Positions 1 through 6,851 of a DNA stretch of 64,000 nucleotides are shown one piece after another. Numbering within the stretch: the stretch's first letter is position 1; every line of letters starts with the position of its first letter. Under the pieces are notes generated by a model. It was not told the origin of the DNA. It saw nothing but the letters and a program-made list of their open reading frames with translations, and made no database searches. A program made the position numbers and the translations under genes. Origin of the DNA: Thermosporothrix hazakensis (lineage in GTDB: Bacteria > Chloroflexota > Ktedonobacteria > Ktedonobacterales > Ktedonobacteraceae); the NCBI RefSeq assembly GCF_003253565.1, contig NZ_QKUF01000013.1, positions 1 through 64,000 on the forward strand, written 5' to 3'.

Positions 1-141
1 GCCGCCTTAAATATCTTGCACAAAGCACTACAGGGTACCGTCGGGCAGACGGGAACCGACGAGGGTGTCTCGTCGAACGCTTCTGGACAGCCTGCCGCTA
101 CGCGTCATCGCACTGCGGCGCCGCGCAAGCAGGCTGGATGA
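1..141 (+). pseudogene. C-terminal remnant of an IS200/IS605 TnpB protein
   Basis: The frame is open from the window edge to a TGA at 139-141. It reads ALNILHKAL, then VGQTGT and SSNASGQ, close to the tail of TnpB (OrfB) proteins, where a run such as ALNIL...VGHTGT...NASG follows the RuvC-like domain. The last expected block (NEESP-like) appears as MKEESPPF in another frame just after the stop, at about 145-170. This suggests a small frameshift at the 3' end. The bulk of the gene lies outside the window, so the state of the nuclease domain is unknown. The family call rests on remembered tail motifs only. Confidence 0.5.
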
Positions 142-244
142 AGGAAGAATCCCCGCCCTTCTGGCCTGGGGAGTGTCAACAACTGGGGCTATGATATCGA
201 TCAGTGCCTGCAATGGCTCCGTATGCGCACCGAGACCTACGCGT

Positions 245-823
245 TTAGCGCTGAATATCGCCCGCATCGGCGTCAGTGCTGTGAACTTCTGGCCCCCTGG
301 GAGCCCCACCCGCCTGCGAATGTCGCGGAACAGCGGGCGTTGTTGCTCTCTCTGACGCATGGGAAGAGTACCGAGCAGGGAGAGATGGGATCGATTGCGG
401 CAGCACTCCGAAAGCTTGGCGATCAAGTACGTGACCTGGCAGGCAGGGGGCAACTCTGGTTTCCTGTTCCGAATGCAGCAAGTGCTGTTTTATTTCAGCT
501 ACCTCCTGCTGACGCCCTATCAGGGTACGGACGAGATGATACGGAATAGCATCATCATACCAGGGGCCTGTCTGACTGTTGCGATGGGTGGCGTACAGGG
601 AACGTTGTAGACCCAGTTCTTCTTGACTCTTGTGAAAAAGCGCTGTGAGCTTTGTACAGTAATCGAGGCTGGGGAATATGGTTCCGTTCTCCCAACGATT
701 AACCATAAAGGAATGTGGGGCGCCTATCAGGTCAGCTACTTGTTGCTGTGTCCAGCCTTTCTCCTGCCGCGCCTTTTTCAAGAGCAGGTTTGGTTGCGCT
801 TGACTTGATCTCTTTACTGACAA
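245..823 (-). pseudogene. Truncated XRE-HTH regulator, decayed after the start of its ATPase domain
   Basis: Residues 10-70 form an XRE helix-turn-helix (KKARQEKGWTQQQVADLIG, then VNRWENG). A stretch near residue 100 (LIGRQQEVAEIKQHLL) matches the lead-in to an NB-ARC or AAA-type ATPase, as in the large HTH-ATPase-repeat regulators common in Ktedonobacteria. After about residue 120 the sequence becomes low in hydrophobic order and rich in Ser, Pro, Ala and Arg, with no Walker A motif, and it stops at 192 residues, whereas such proteins normally exceed 700. I read this as a gene cut near position 465-485 by a rearrangement next to the IS remnant. A short stand-alone HTH protein is possible. 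Confidence 0.55.
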
Positions 824-1602
824 GAGTGCTACCCTCCCATTTTATTCTCTTTGGCGTGTAGAGCCTCATTCTTATCTGGTTACGTATACATCACGCAATT
901 GGATGCGCTACCTGAATATTGCTATTCAGAAGTGCCCGTTGGTGAATTAAAGCTGTTTCAGATAGACAGGAGAGAACGACGGGCTATCGATTTGATATTT
1001 CATAAGAAGCGTGAACATGTCTTATATGGTACGTTAGCTGCTCTGGTCATTCTCACAAAGGTGGGGGGCCAGAAGGCGCCGAGGCAACATCTCGTTCCCG
1101 GACGTCTTTTTTCTCCTCACGCTCCTTTACCGGGTTTGTTGCGGCGATCGTTTTTCCGCTCCGGAATATATATGATCTCGTCCTCTCTTTTCGATGAGAG
1201 TGCAGTATGATTTTCATCTCCGCTGTCAAAAGGGCTTGACTCTCACACTAATGTGAGAGTGTACGATACACAGCAGGAGGAGCTGAAGCGAATGAAAAAA
1301 CTTGTACATGGGCATAGCAAGCTGAAGCATGTCGGTGATCTCTGAGGATGCGGTGGGGTAGGCGATCCGCAATCGTGCCGGCTCTTGCTCAGAGAAGGCG
1401 GTTGCGCCTGTTGTGTGCTGGCTGTAATGGCTGAAAAGCATCTCCTCCTCTGCCCGGAGCAGCAAAATCCTATGCTCTCAAACGGATCAATCTTGTGTTT
1501 GATGAGGCTGTTTGGGTGATTCAGAGCCTTTCATCAACGGTTGAGAGCAATTGATATATATCGAATTCGGTTTGCTTTGCTCAATGAAAGGGAGGAACTT
1601 CT
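824..1602. other. Intergenic region, no convincing gene
   Basis: Short open frames of 119 codons (851-1210, plus) and 79 codons (1226-1465, minus) have no family signature and poor coding texture. The notable content is a MerR-type promoter at 1236-1267, listed separately. A good ribosome site before an ATG at 1292 opens only a 17-codon frame. Confidence 0.4.
1236..1267 (+). promoter_or_regulatory. MerR-type promoter with 9-bp-arm palindrome in the spacer
   Basis: TTGACT (1236-1241) and TACGAT (1262-1267) are 20 bp apart. The spacer holds a perfect inverted repeat ACTCTCACA-CTAA-TGTGAGAGT (1239-1260). A long 19-20 bp spacer filled by a dyad is the hallmark of promoters activated by MerR-family proteins, which untwist the DNA. 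A strong AGGAGGAG sequence and an ATG at 1292 follow, but the frame stops after 17 codons (MKKLVHGHSKLKHVGDL). No MerR gene is visible nearby, so the target has probably decayed. Confidence 0.5.
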
Positions 1603-2394
1603 ATGATAATTGATGGTCATGCGCATCTCATTCTACCTGTTGAGAAACATCTTGCTTTGATGGAGACGGCGGGAGTCGAGCGTACCTTGCTCTTTACAAC
1701 TCGGGTTCACCCGGAACGGGCACATGATCTGGAGACCTTGAATCAGGAGCTACGTATCTTTAACGAGATCATTGCTGGAAAAGTGAACAACGATCTACAA
1801 TCGTTCCAGCAGGCAGTAAGTGAAGCTGCTCAGGTCATTCAGCAGTACCCGGAGCGTTTCACTGGTTTTGCCAATGTTCCGCTTGGACTGACACAGGAGG
1901 AAACGGCTACATGGATTGAGAAGTATGTCCTCCCCGCTGGCTTCCGAGGGTTCGGGGAATTTACCATGCAATCGGGGGCCGTTCATCAGCTTGAGGTGAT
2001 ATTCGCGTGCGCTTCAGAGTATGGCAATCTTCCGCTCTGGGTGCATACGCTTCCGCCGCTGAACCTGGACGATATTCATCAGCTTGTTGCTCTTTCCAGG
2101 CGATATCCACGCGTTCCTTTGATTCTTGGTCACATGGGAGGCATGTACTGGCGCGAGACCATTGCGCTGGCAAAAGAAGTGCCACAGACCTACCTTGATC
2201 TGTCGGGAACAATCACGTTTCTTGGTCCCAGGATCGCTATTCATGAATTACCGATGAGGACGCTTTTCAGTTCTGATGCTCCGTTTGGCCATCCGCTGAT
2301 AGCGCGAACGATTGTGGAGCAAGCCACCGTCGATACAGCGGTGCGGAGGCGTGTACTCGGGGAGAATCTGGCCGAACTGCTTCATCTGAACTGA
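1603..2394 (+). CDS. Amidohydrolase-2 family metal-dependent hydrolase
   Basis: The 263-residue protein opens with DGHAH (residues 4-8), the first metal-binding motif of the amidohydrolase TIM-barrel superfamily. It then has WVHTLPP near 147, LILGHMGG near 173-180 and SSDAPFG near 220, giving the usual later His and Asp ligands. This is the layout of the amidohydrolase-2 group, whose members hydrolyse lactones or amides or decarboxylate aromatic acids. The substrate cannot be told from sequence. It is slightly short for the group (often 270-330). The ATG follows GGGAGGAAC at good spacing. It is a single gene convergent with the PfpI gene at 2484. Confidence 0.8.
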   Translation: MIIDGHAHLILPVEKHLALMETAGVERTLLFTTRVHPERAHDLETLNQELRIFNEIIAGKVNNDLQSFQQAVSEAAQVIQQYPERFTGFANVPLGLTQEETATWIEKYVLPAGFRGFGEFTMQSGAVHQLEVIFACASEYGNLPLWVHTLPPLNLDDIHQLVALSRRYPRVPLILGHMGGMYWRETIALAKEVPQTYLDLSGTITFLGPRIAIHELPMRTLFSSDAPFGHPLIARTIVEQATVDTAVRRRVLGENLAELLHLN

Positions 2395-2483
2395 TGAAGT
2401 ATTCTAATAGTTGCCGCTCCTTCGGGAGTGTATGGATCAAGGGATATGGGAGCGATAGATGAAATGTCGCTCCCAGGTCTTCG

Positions 2484-3077
2484 TTAGAAGATTGGTCCCT
2501 GCCAGTGATCGTACTGCATCCGCCGCGCCGTCTCCCGCGCCTTCTCTTCGCCGAGCAGACGAGCGACCACATAGAGCGCCATATCAATGCCCGCTGATAC
2601 CCCGGCAGAGAGGACAATCTTACCGTTATCCACATAGCGCTTTTCGGGAAAGATCGTTGTCTCAGGGGCAAGCTCTCTAAGCTTGTCAATTAAGCTATGG
2701 TGGGTTGTTGCGCTCAGTCCCTTCAGCAGGCCAGCTTTTGCCAGTACGAGCGCTCCCGTGCAGACCGACAGAAGCAACTCGACACGCTCATGCTGCTCAC
2801 GAATCCATGCAAGCAGCCGGGGGTTCTCTAAGACAGCTTGTGCACCATTTCCACCGGGAACCACCAGAATATCAGGAGCAGGGCAGTTTTCGAGCGTAAA
2901 GGCGGGGTTCACGCTCACACCATACCGCGTTATGATCGGGCGAGCCTCTTCTGCGATTGTGTAGACCTGGAAAGGTGCATCCTGATTATTTCCGGCAACT
3001 GCGAAGACATCAAAGGGACCGGTAAAGTCAAGCAGCTCAACTTGCTCAAAAAGCAGAATGGCGACGTTTCTCGTCAT
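2484..3077 (-). CDS. DJ-1/PfpI family protein
   Basis: The 197-residue protein has the flavodoxin-like DJ-1/PfpI fold signature: ILVVPGGNGA near 70-79, and the nucleophile-elbow cysteine in LLSVCTGALVLAKAGLL (Cys106) followed by a His pair at 126-127. Members include isonitrile hydratases, glyoxalase III/deglycase types and uncharacterised hydrolases; the pattern best fits the isonitrile hydratase/ThiJ-like branch often paired with GlxA regulators. The frame extends upstream, but I chose the ATG at 3077 because GGAGAAGAAAG precedes it and the protein then starts directly with the first beta strand (TRNVAILLF). It overlaps the end of the upstream glxA-like gene by 32 bp, which suggests translational coupling. 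Confidence 0.85.
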   Translation of the reverse strand: MTRNVAILLFEQVELLDFTGPFDVFAVAGNNQDAPFQVYTIAEEARPIITRYGVSVNPAFTLENCPAPDILVVPGGNGAQAVLENPRLLAWIREQHERVELLLSVCTGALVLAKAGLLKGLSATTHHSLIDKLRELAPETTIFPEKRYVDNGKIVLSAGVSAGIDMALYVVARLLGEEKARETARRMQYDHWQGPIF

Positions 3078-4056
3078 AGTCTTTCTTCTCCGTTCTATAC
3101 AACTGTCGGGAAAGCGAGGGAGGAGCGCCGAATTGCCTGCGCCACAGACGCCGAAAGTGACGCACATCTTCAAAGCCACACTTCGTTGCGACCTCCTCAA
3201 CAGTGGAATCAGTGGCCTGCAAATAGGTTGCTGCAAGCTCCATCCGCAATTGTTGTTGATACTGGATCAGCGTAATGCCGGTAGCCTCTTTAAAGGCGCG
3301 CGTCAGGCTGCGCACGCTCAGCCGGGCGATAGCAGCCAGTTGCTTCAATGAGACACTTTCCGCTGGATGCTCTAGCAGGTATTCCTGCACGCGATGGATA
3401 TCGGAATGCAAATGCGAGCGATACGCCAGATAGACGCTCGTCTGTGCATGCATGCTATTTCGCCGCATATAGACAACCAGTTCACGGGCAACCTGGGCCG
3501 CGAAAACGGGCCCTCGGGAGTGTTCAAGCAATGCGAGCGCCATGTCAATGCCCGAAGCAATGCCTGCACTGGTTACAATCGGGCCAGCGCGCACAAACAA
3601 GACAGCGTCAAGCACATGCGCTTCAGGATAGCGCTGTTGAAGCTGCTCTACTCTTCGCCAATGCGTGGTACAACGACGCCCGTTCAACAAACCAGCCTCC
3701 CCGAGGGCAAAGGCGCCGGTACACACAGAAGCAATCTGTACTCCCAGATGTGTGGCCCGCTGAAGCCAGGAGCGGGCTTCAGCATTCAACAGGGGAAAGC
3801 GGAAATCCAGCCTCCGCATCCCCGGAATGATGATCAGATCGTCCTCGTGGCACTGCGGGAGCGAGGCAAGCTGCGAGAACACCACACCCTGTGCACTACG
3901 TACCTCTGCGCTTGTGCCACAGAAAAAGAGCCGATATGGGGCCCCAAGTGCCCGCGCTGCATCAAAGACCTGGGCGGGTCCTGCCATATCCAGCAGATGC
4001 ACGCCGGGTATCAGCAAGAAGAAGACGTTCTGTGTCCGCTCGTGAGATGCCTTCAC
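3046..4056 (-). CDS. GlxA-type AraC family regulator with DJ-1/PfpI N-terminal domain
   Basis: Residues 10-190 form a DJ-1/PfpI-like sensor domain (IIIPGM near 76-80 and the elbow SVCTGAFALGEAGLL around Cys112). Residues 225-325 carry the paired helix-turn-helix of AraC proteins (VSLKQLAAIARLSVRSLTRAFKEATG, then VEEVATKCGFEDVRHFRRLWRRQFG). In this family the N-terminal fold senses a small molecule and is usually not catalytic. The start is GTG at 4056, seven bases after AAAGGAG. The downstream PfpI gene overlaps its 3' end, so the two are almost surely co-transcribed and the regulator probably controls that enzyme. Confidence 0.9.
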   Translation of the reverse strand: MKASHERTQNVFFLLIPGVHLLDMAGPAQVFDAARALGAPYRLFFCGTSAEVRSAQGVVFSQLASLPQCHEDDLIIIPGMRRLDFRFPLLNAEARSWLQRATHLGVQIASVCTGAFALGEAGLLNGRRCTTHWRRVEQLQQRYPEAHVLDAVLFVRAGPIVTSAGIASGIDMALALLEHSRGPVFAAQVARELVVYMRRNSMHAQTSVYLAYRSHLHSDIHRVQEYLLEHPAESVSLKQLAAIARLSVRSLTRAFKEATGITLIQYQQQLRMELAATYLQATDSTVEEVATKCGFEDVRHFRRLWRRQFGAPPSLSRQLYRTEKKDYDEKRRHSAF

Positions 4057-4698
4057 CGTTTGCTCCTTTCGATTCCACTGCTATAGAAGAAAGTATATGA
4101 TCTTTTTCGATCATGTTGTAGAGGCAAATCACGCCTGCAAGCGGACGGATATGGCCAATCACTTCCCTGTACTGGTCCATGGGTCCCGACAGTTGCGTTA
4201 TAATGGTGGCGTAGATGGTCGTTGAACTCTTCCGTATTTATGATACCGAGGGATAGCTCTATTGTCCCTTTGGCTTCGGACCAAGCGTAAAAAGTACCTG
4301 CTTTTTGTATATTAAAACAAGCTAAGCAACCTCTGTAACATTTTTGGATACCTCATTTTCATGTAACATTTCTTGAGAGCTTCTGACCCGGGCAGGTTGT
4401 AAAACTGCCTGTTTCTTTTTGGTCTTGCATTGTGAAGAGGGTGCACTGCGGATATGCTTGCTATCGCTAGAGGGAGATGATGGTTGCCAAACGGGGATAC
4501 TCTTCGCTTTCCCGATCAGTTGCCTCAGCAGGCCGCGTACCTGAAACGGTTTCTCTCCATTCGACATTGAGCCTGCTGACTTTTGTATCCTGTCATGGTC
4601 CTCTTTCCCATAGCATACCAGTTGAGAAGAGGCGCTCTTCTGCTGCGTTGCCTCTTCTCTGTCTGTTAGGGATGCCAGTTTTCTTGAAACGAGACTTG
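4057..4698. other. Intergenic region with a stem-loop near its right end
   Basis: No gene is supported here. A perfect 10-bp stem (4624-4633 with 4650-4659, GAGAAGAGGC and its complement) lies 40 bp beyond the stop of the minus-strand YdeI-like gene and could be its terminator, although no T-run follows. A second GC stem followed by TTTCTTTTT (about 4391-4420) faces the plus strand, with no gene ahead of it. Confidence 0.4.
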
Positions 4699-5301
4699 TT
4701 AAGGATAGAGCTTTTCATTGCGAGCCAACAGGTCAACATAGGTGCGGATGCGAGCGGCTCGCGTTTCGGCTTTCTTCGCTGTTTGAATGCGGAACAGGAT
4801 AGCATAGCGATTCCTGCTATTGAGAGTGGAAAAGAAGTCCAGGGCTTGCGGATTTTTGTCCAGTTCGCGCTGAAAGTCCTCTGGCACGGTAGCCTCACTG
4901 GGGCGATCATAGGCGGCTTGCCAGCGTCCGTCTGCCTTCGCGAGTTCTACCTGCCTGATGCCTTCAGGTTGCATTCTACCGGCGGCCTGGAAAGCCTCAA
5001 CCTTGTCCCGATTGCGTTTTGACCAGGTGCTGCGGCGTGTCCGGGGTGTAAACTTTTGTAACCAATAGCATGCGTCGTATGGTTTGGCCTGACCGTCAAT
5101 CCAGCCATAGCAGAGAGCCTCATCTAAAGCCTCTTCGCGTGTGACAGATGGGATACCGGTTGATTTCTTCGCGAGTTTGAGCCATACCCCTTTGACGGCA
5201 TGATGATGCTTTTCGAGCCACATCTTCCAATCGTGCTGTGTTTCGCAGGTGATGATAGGATAAGAAAGCGTCTTGTCCGGGCTATCTGTTCTTGAACTCA
5301 T
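4699..5301 (-). CDS. YdeI/OmdA-like protein (bacteriocin-protection family)
   Basis: The 200-residue protein has the family hallmarks: WKMWLEKHHHAVKGVWLKLAKK near the N-terminus, then SVTREEALDEALCYGWIDGQ and FTPRTRRSTWSKRNRDKVE. A C-terminal block (VPEDFQRELDKNPQALDFFSTLNSRNRY) matches the OmdA domain (PF13376). The cellular role is poorly known. Members have been linked to cell-surface or antimicrobial peptide responses in some bacteria, but no specific activity can be assigned. The length is normal. It is monocistronic, convergent with nothing close by and divergent from the PadR operon. Confidence 0.85.
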   Translation of the reverse strand: MSSRTDSPDKTLSYPIITCETQHDWKMWLEKHHHAVKGVWLKLAKKSTGIPSVTREEALDEALCYGWIDGQAKPYDACYWLQKFTPRTRRSTWSKRNRDKVEAFQAAGRMQPEGIRQVELAKADGRWQAAYDRPSEATVPEDFQRELDKNPQALDFFSTLNSRNRYAILFRIQTAKKAETRAARIRTYVDLLARNEKLYP

Positions 5302-5722
5302 ATGTATTCTATCTCTCCCTGTCTGAAGCTGTCAGAAACGCTTGTGTCGCTGTCCTTTTCTCCCTCATTGTACAGGGAGATGAGGACAAGCTTATTCCTG
5401 AATTTGGATGATATGTATTGTTGCTCTATCTGAGAAGATGCACTGCTATGCTCTCAGGTTGACGCTGTCCATAGGGTCATATCGAGTTGGGGGATCTGAA
5501 CGCCGAGTATGCTCCGTAGTCTCCCGTTCTCTGGATTGCTCCTTGCCGACCGATACCATGCATAGGTGCAAAAAGGGCGGGATGAGGGCCATTCCGGGTG
5601 CTCCACTCCGAAAATGCCTGCTTTGTGAGCAAGAACCGCCAGCTTCTCTTTTTTCGCTGTACACTATCTTGCATAACAAGGTAGTGCTGTGGTATACTTT
5701 TACTAACTTGTAGTGCAAGATA
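5302..5722. other. Divergent intergenic region between YdeI-like and PadR genes
   Basis: The left 350 bp holds no supported gene; overlapping open frames on both strands look non-coding. The right end carries the PadR promoter and operator described separately. Confidence 0.4.
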
Positions 5723-5725
5723 GTG
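5662..5725 (+). promoter_or_regulatory. padR promoter with a 24-bp inverted repeat spanning the start codon
   Basis: Segments 5662-5685 and 5702-5725 are inverted copies matching at about 20 of 24 positions; the cores are CTATCTTGCA and TGCAAGATAG. Between and within them lie TTGCAT (5669-5674) and TATACT (5693-5698), 18 bp apart, a good sigma-70-type promoter. Transcription would begin near 5705, so the GTG start at 5723 has only about 18 bases of leader, and the second operator arm covers it. PadR proteins bind such dyads in their own promoters, so autorepression is the simple reading. Confidence 0.65.
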
Positions 5726-6124
5726 AGTGAACTGAGGGAAAGTGTGGAAAAGCGATCAACACAATTGCTTAAGGGGACGCTGGATATGTGTTTGCTGGCT
5801 CTCATTGCCAGACGGCCCTGTTATGGATATGAGATGGTTCAACAACTTGCCCAACAGGGGCTTGATCTGGTTAGCGAGGGAAGTATCTATCCCTTACTGA
5901 GTCGCTTACAACACCTTAAGTATATTGAAGGCTATCTGGTGGCATCACCTGAGGGGCCGAAAAGAAAGTATTATCGTCTTTTACCGGAAGGAGCTCGCCA
6001 GTTGCGTCAGTGGCGAGCTGAATGGGAAACCTTTGTTCAAGTGGTGACTGGCATTTTGCAAGGAGAAGAAAGTCATGCAGAAGGTGGATCACATGACACA
6101 ACAACAAATTTCCTCTCTTATTGA
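5723..6124 (+). CDS. PadR family transcriptional regulator
   Basis: The 133-residue protein is a typical short PadR: LLKGTLDMCLLALIARRPCYGYEMVQQLAQ (helices 1-2), SEGSIYPLLSRLQHLKYIEGYL (recognition helix and wing), then RKYYRLLPEGARQLRQWRAEWETF leading into a short dimer helix. PadR winged-helix repressors sense phenolics, drugs or other stresses. The start is GTG with almost no leader and no clear ribosome site, since the promoter lies just upstream. Its end overlaps the membrane-protein gene by 50 bp, the standard pairing of a PadR with a HAAS or DUF1700-like membrane partner. Confidence 0.9.
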   Translation: MSELRESVEKRSTQLLKGTLDMCLLALIARRPCYGYEMVQQLAQQGLDLVSEGSIYPLLSRLQHLKYIEGYLVASPEGPKRKYYRLLPEGARQLRQWRAEWETFVQVVTGILQGEESHAEGGSHDTTTNFLSY

Positions 6125-6779
6125 GGCGTGTGTCACGTATTGGGAGTTGCGTGGAGTTGAACAGGCAAGAATTCGCGAGATGTCGGCTGAATTGAGGCAG
6201 CATTTAGAGGAGGCCATCCGGGATGGCAAGTCCCTTGAAGCGGTTGTCGGGAAGAATCCCACGGTGCTGGCATCTGCATGGGCCCAGGAGACGCAACCTC
6301 GTTTCTGGAGAAGTGTTTTCCCTGTCTTTCGAGGTCTGGTCCTGGTTTGCGGTGTCGTTGCGACAAGTGCCCTTGTGATGCATCTGTTGACGGGCCTGGC
6401 GCCGTTCGGGCTCACCCTGCTGTACCCGGTCACCTTTTGCTTGATGGGGATCAGCAACCTGTTGATTCGGATGATGGGATTTATGATACCGCGTATCCGT
6501 ACCCAGGTTGGGCGTAAGGGGATCATGACGGGCCTGCTGCTCGGGATCAGTGTACTGGTCATGGGAGGGGTGAAAATGGCTGGAGGCGATATTGATGCTG
6601 TCTTTTTGCGCTGGCATTGGCCCGTGACGTTTGGTCTTATTCTGCTGGCTCTCCTGCTTATCGGGTTGTATATCAGCTTGCTTTCGAGAAGTCAGAAGAT
6701 TCTGGCCGGTCAGCATGTCCGGGCGATGGTGCTGGCAATTGGTGCGACTGACCTTGTTCTTCTTTTGATGTCGTGGTAG
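6075..6779 (+). CDS. HAAS-type membrane protein paired with PadR
   Basis: The first 70 residues are a helical, soluble segment (IREMSAELRQHLEEAIRDGKSLEAVVG) typical of HAAS/DUF1700-like domains, which include a Glu- and Lys-rich helix pair. Six hydrophobic segments follow between about residues 85 and 234 (VFRGLVLVCGVVATSALVMHLL, GLTLLYPVTFCLMGISNLL, IMTGLLLGISVLVMGGV and others). The HAAS family is usually encoded directly after PadR regulators and is thought to signal membrane state to them. GGAGAAGAAAGTC precedes the ATG, which sits inside the padR frame and implies coupled translation. The function is not known beyond that. Confidence 0.75.
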   Translation: MQKVDHMTQQQISSLIEACVTYWELRGVEQARIREMSAELRQHLEEAIRDGKSLEAVVGKNPTVLASAWAQETQPRFWRSVFPVFRGLVLVCGVVATSALVMHLLTGLAPFGLTLLYPVTFCLMGISNLLIRMMGFMIPRIRTQVGRKGIMTGLLLGISVLVMGGVKMAGGDIDAVFLRWHWPVTFGLILLALLLIGLYISLLSRSQKILAGQHVRAMVLAIGATDLVLLLMSW

Positions 6780-6851
6780 AGGTCTTTGCGGGCGCACTCA
6801 TGCTGCAGATGACACCGGAAAGGCGGATATGCTGCGTGAGTGCGCTCTTGC

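Noticed and set aside
223..549. Plus-strand frame of 108 codons over the truncated XRE gene
   Set aside because: It reads like an ordered protein in part, but no family is recognised and it overlaps the HTH gene on the other strand; kept only as a possibility.
851..1465. Frames of 119 (plus) and 79 (minus) codons
   Set aside because: Poor coding texture and no recognisable domains; the region is better explained by a promoter and decay.
4477..5022. Plus-strand frame of 181 codons
   Set aside because: It is antisense to the well-supported YdeI-like gene and has no family signature.
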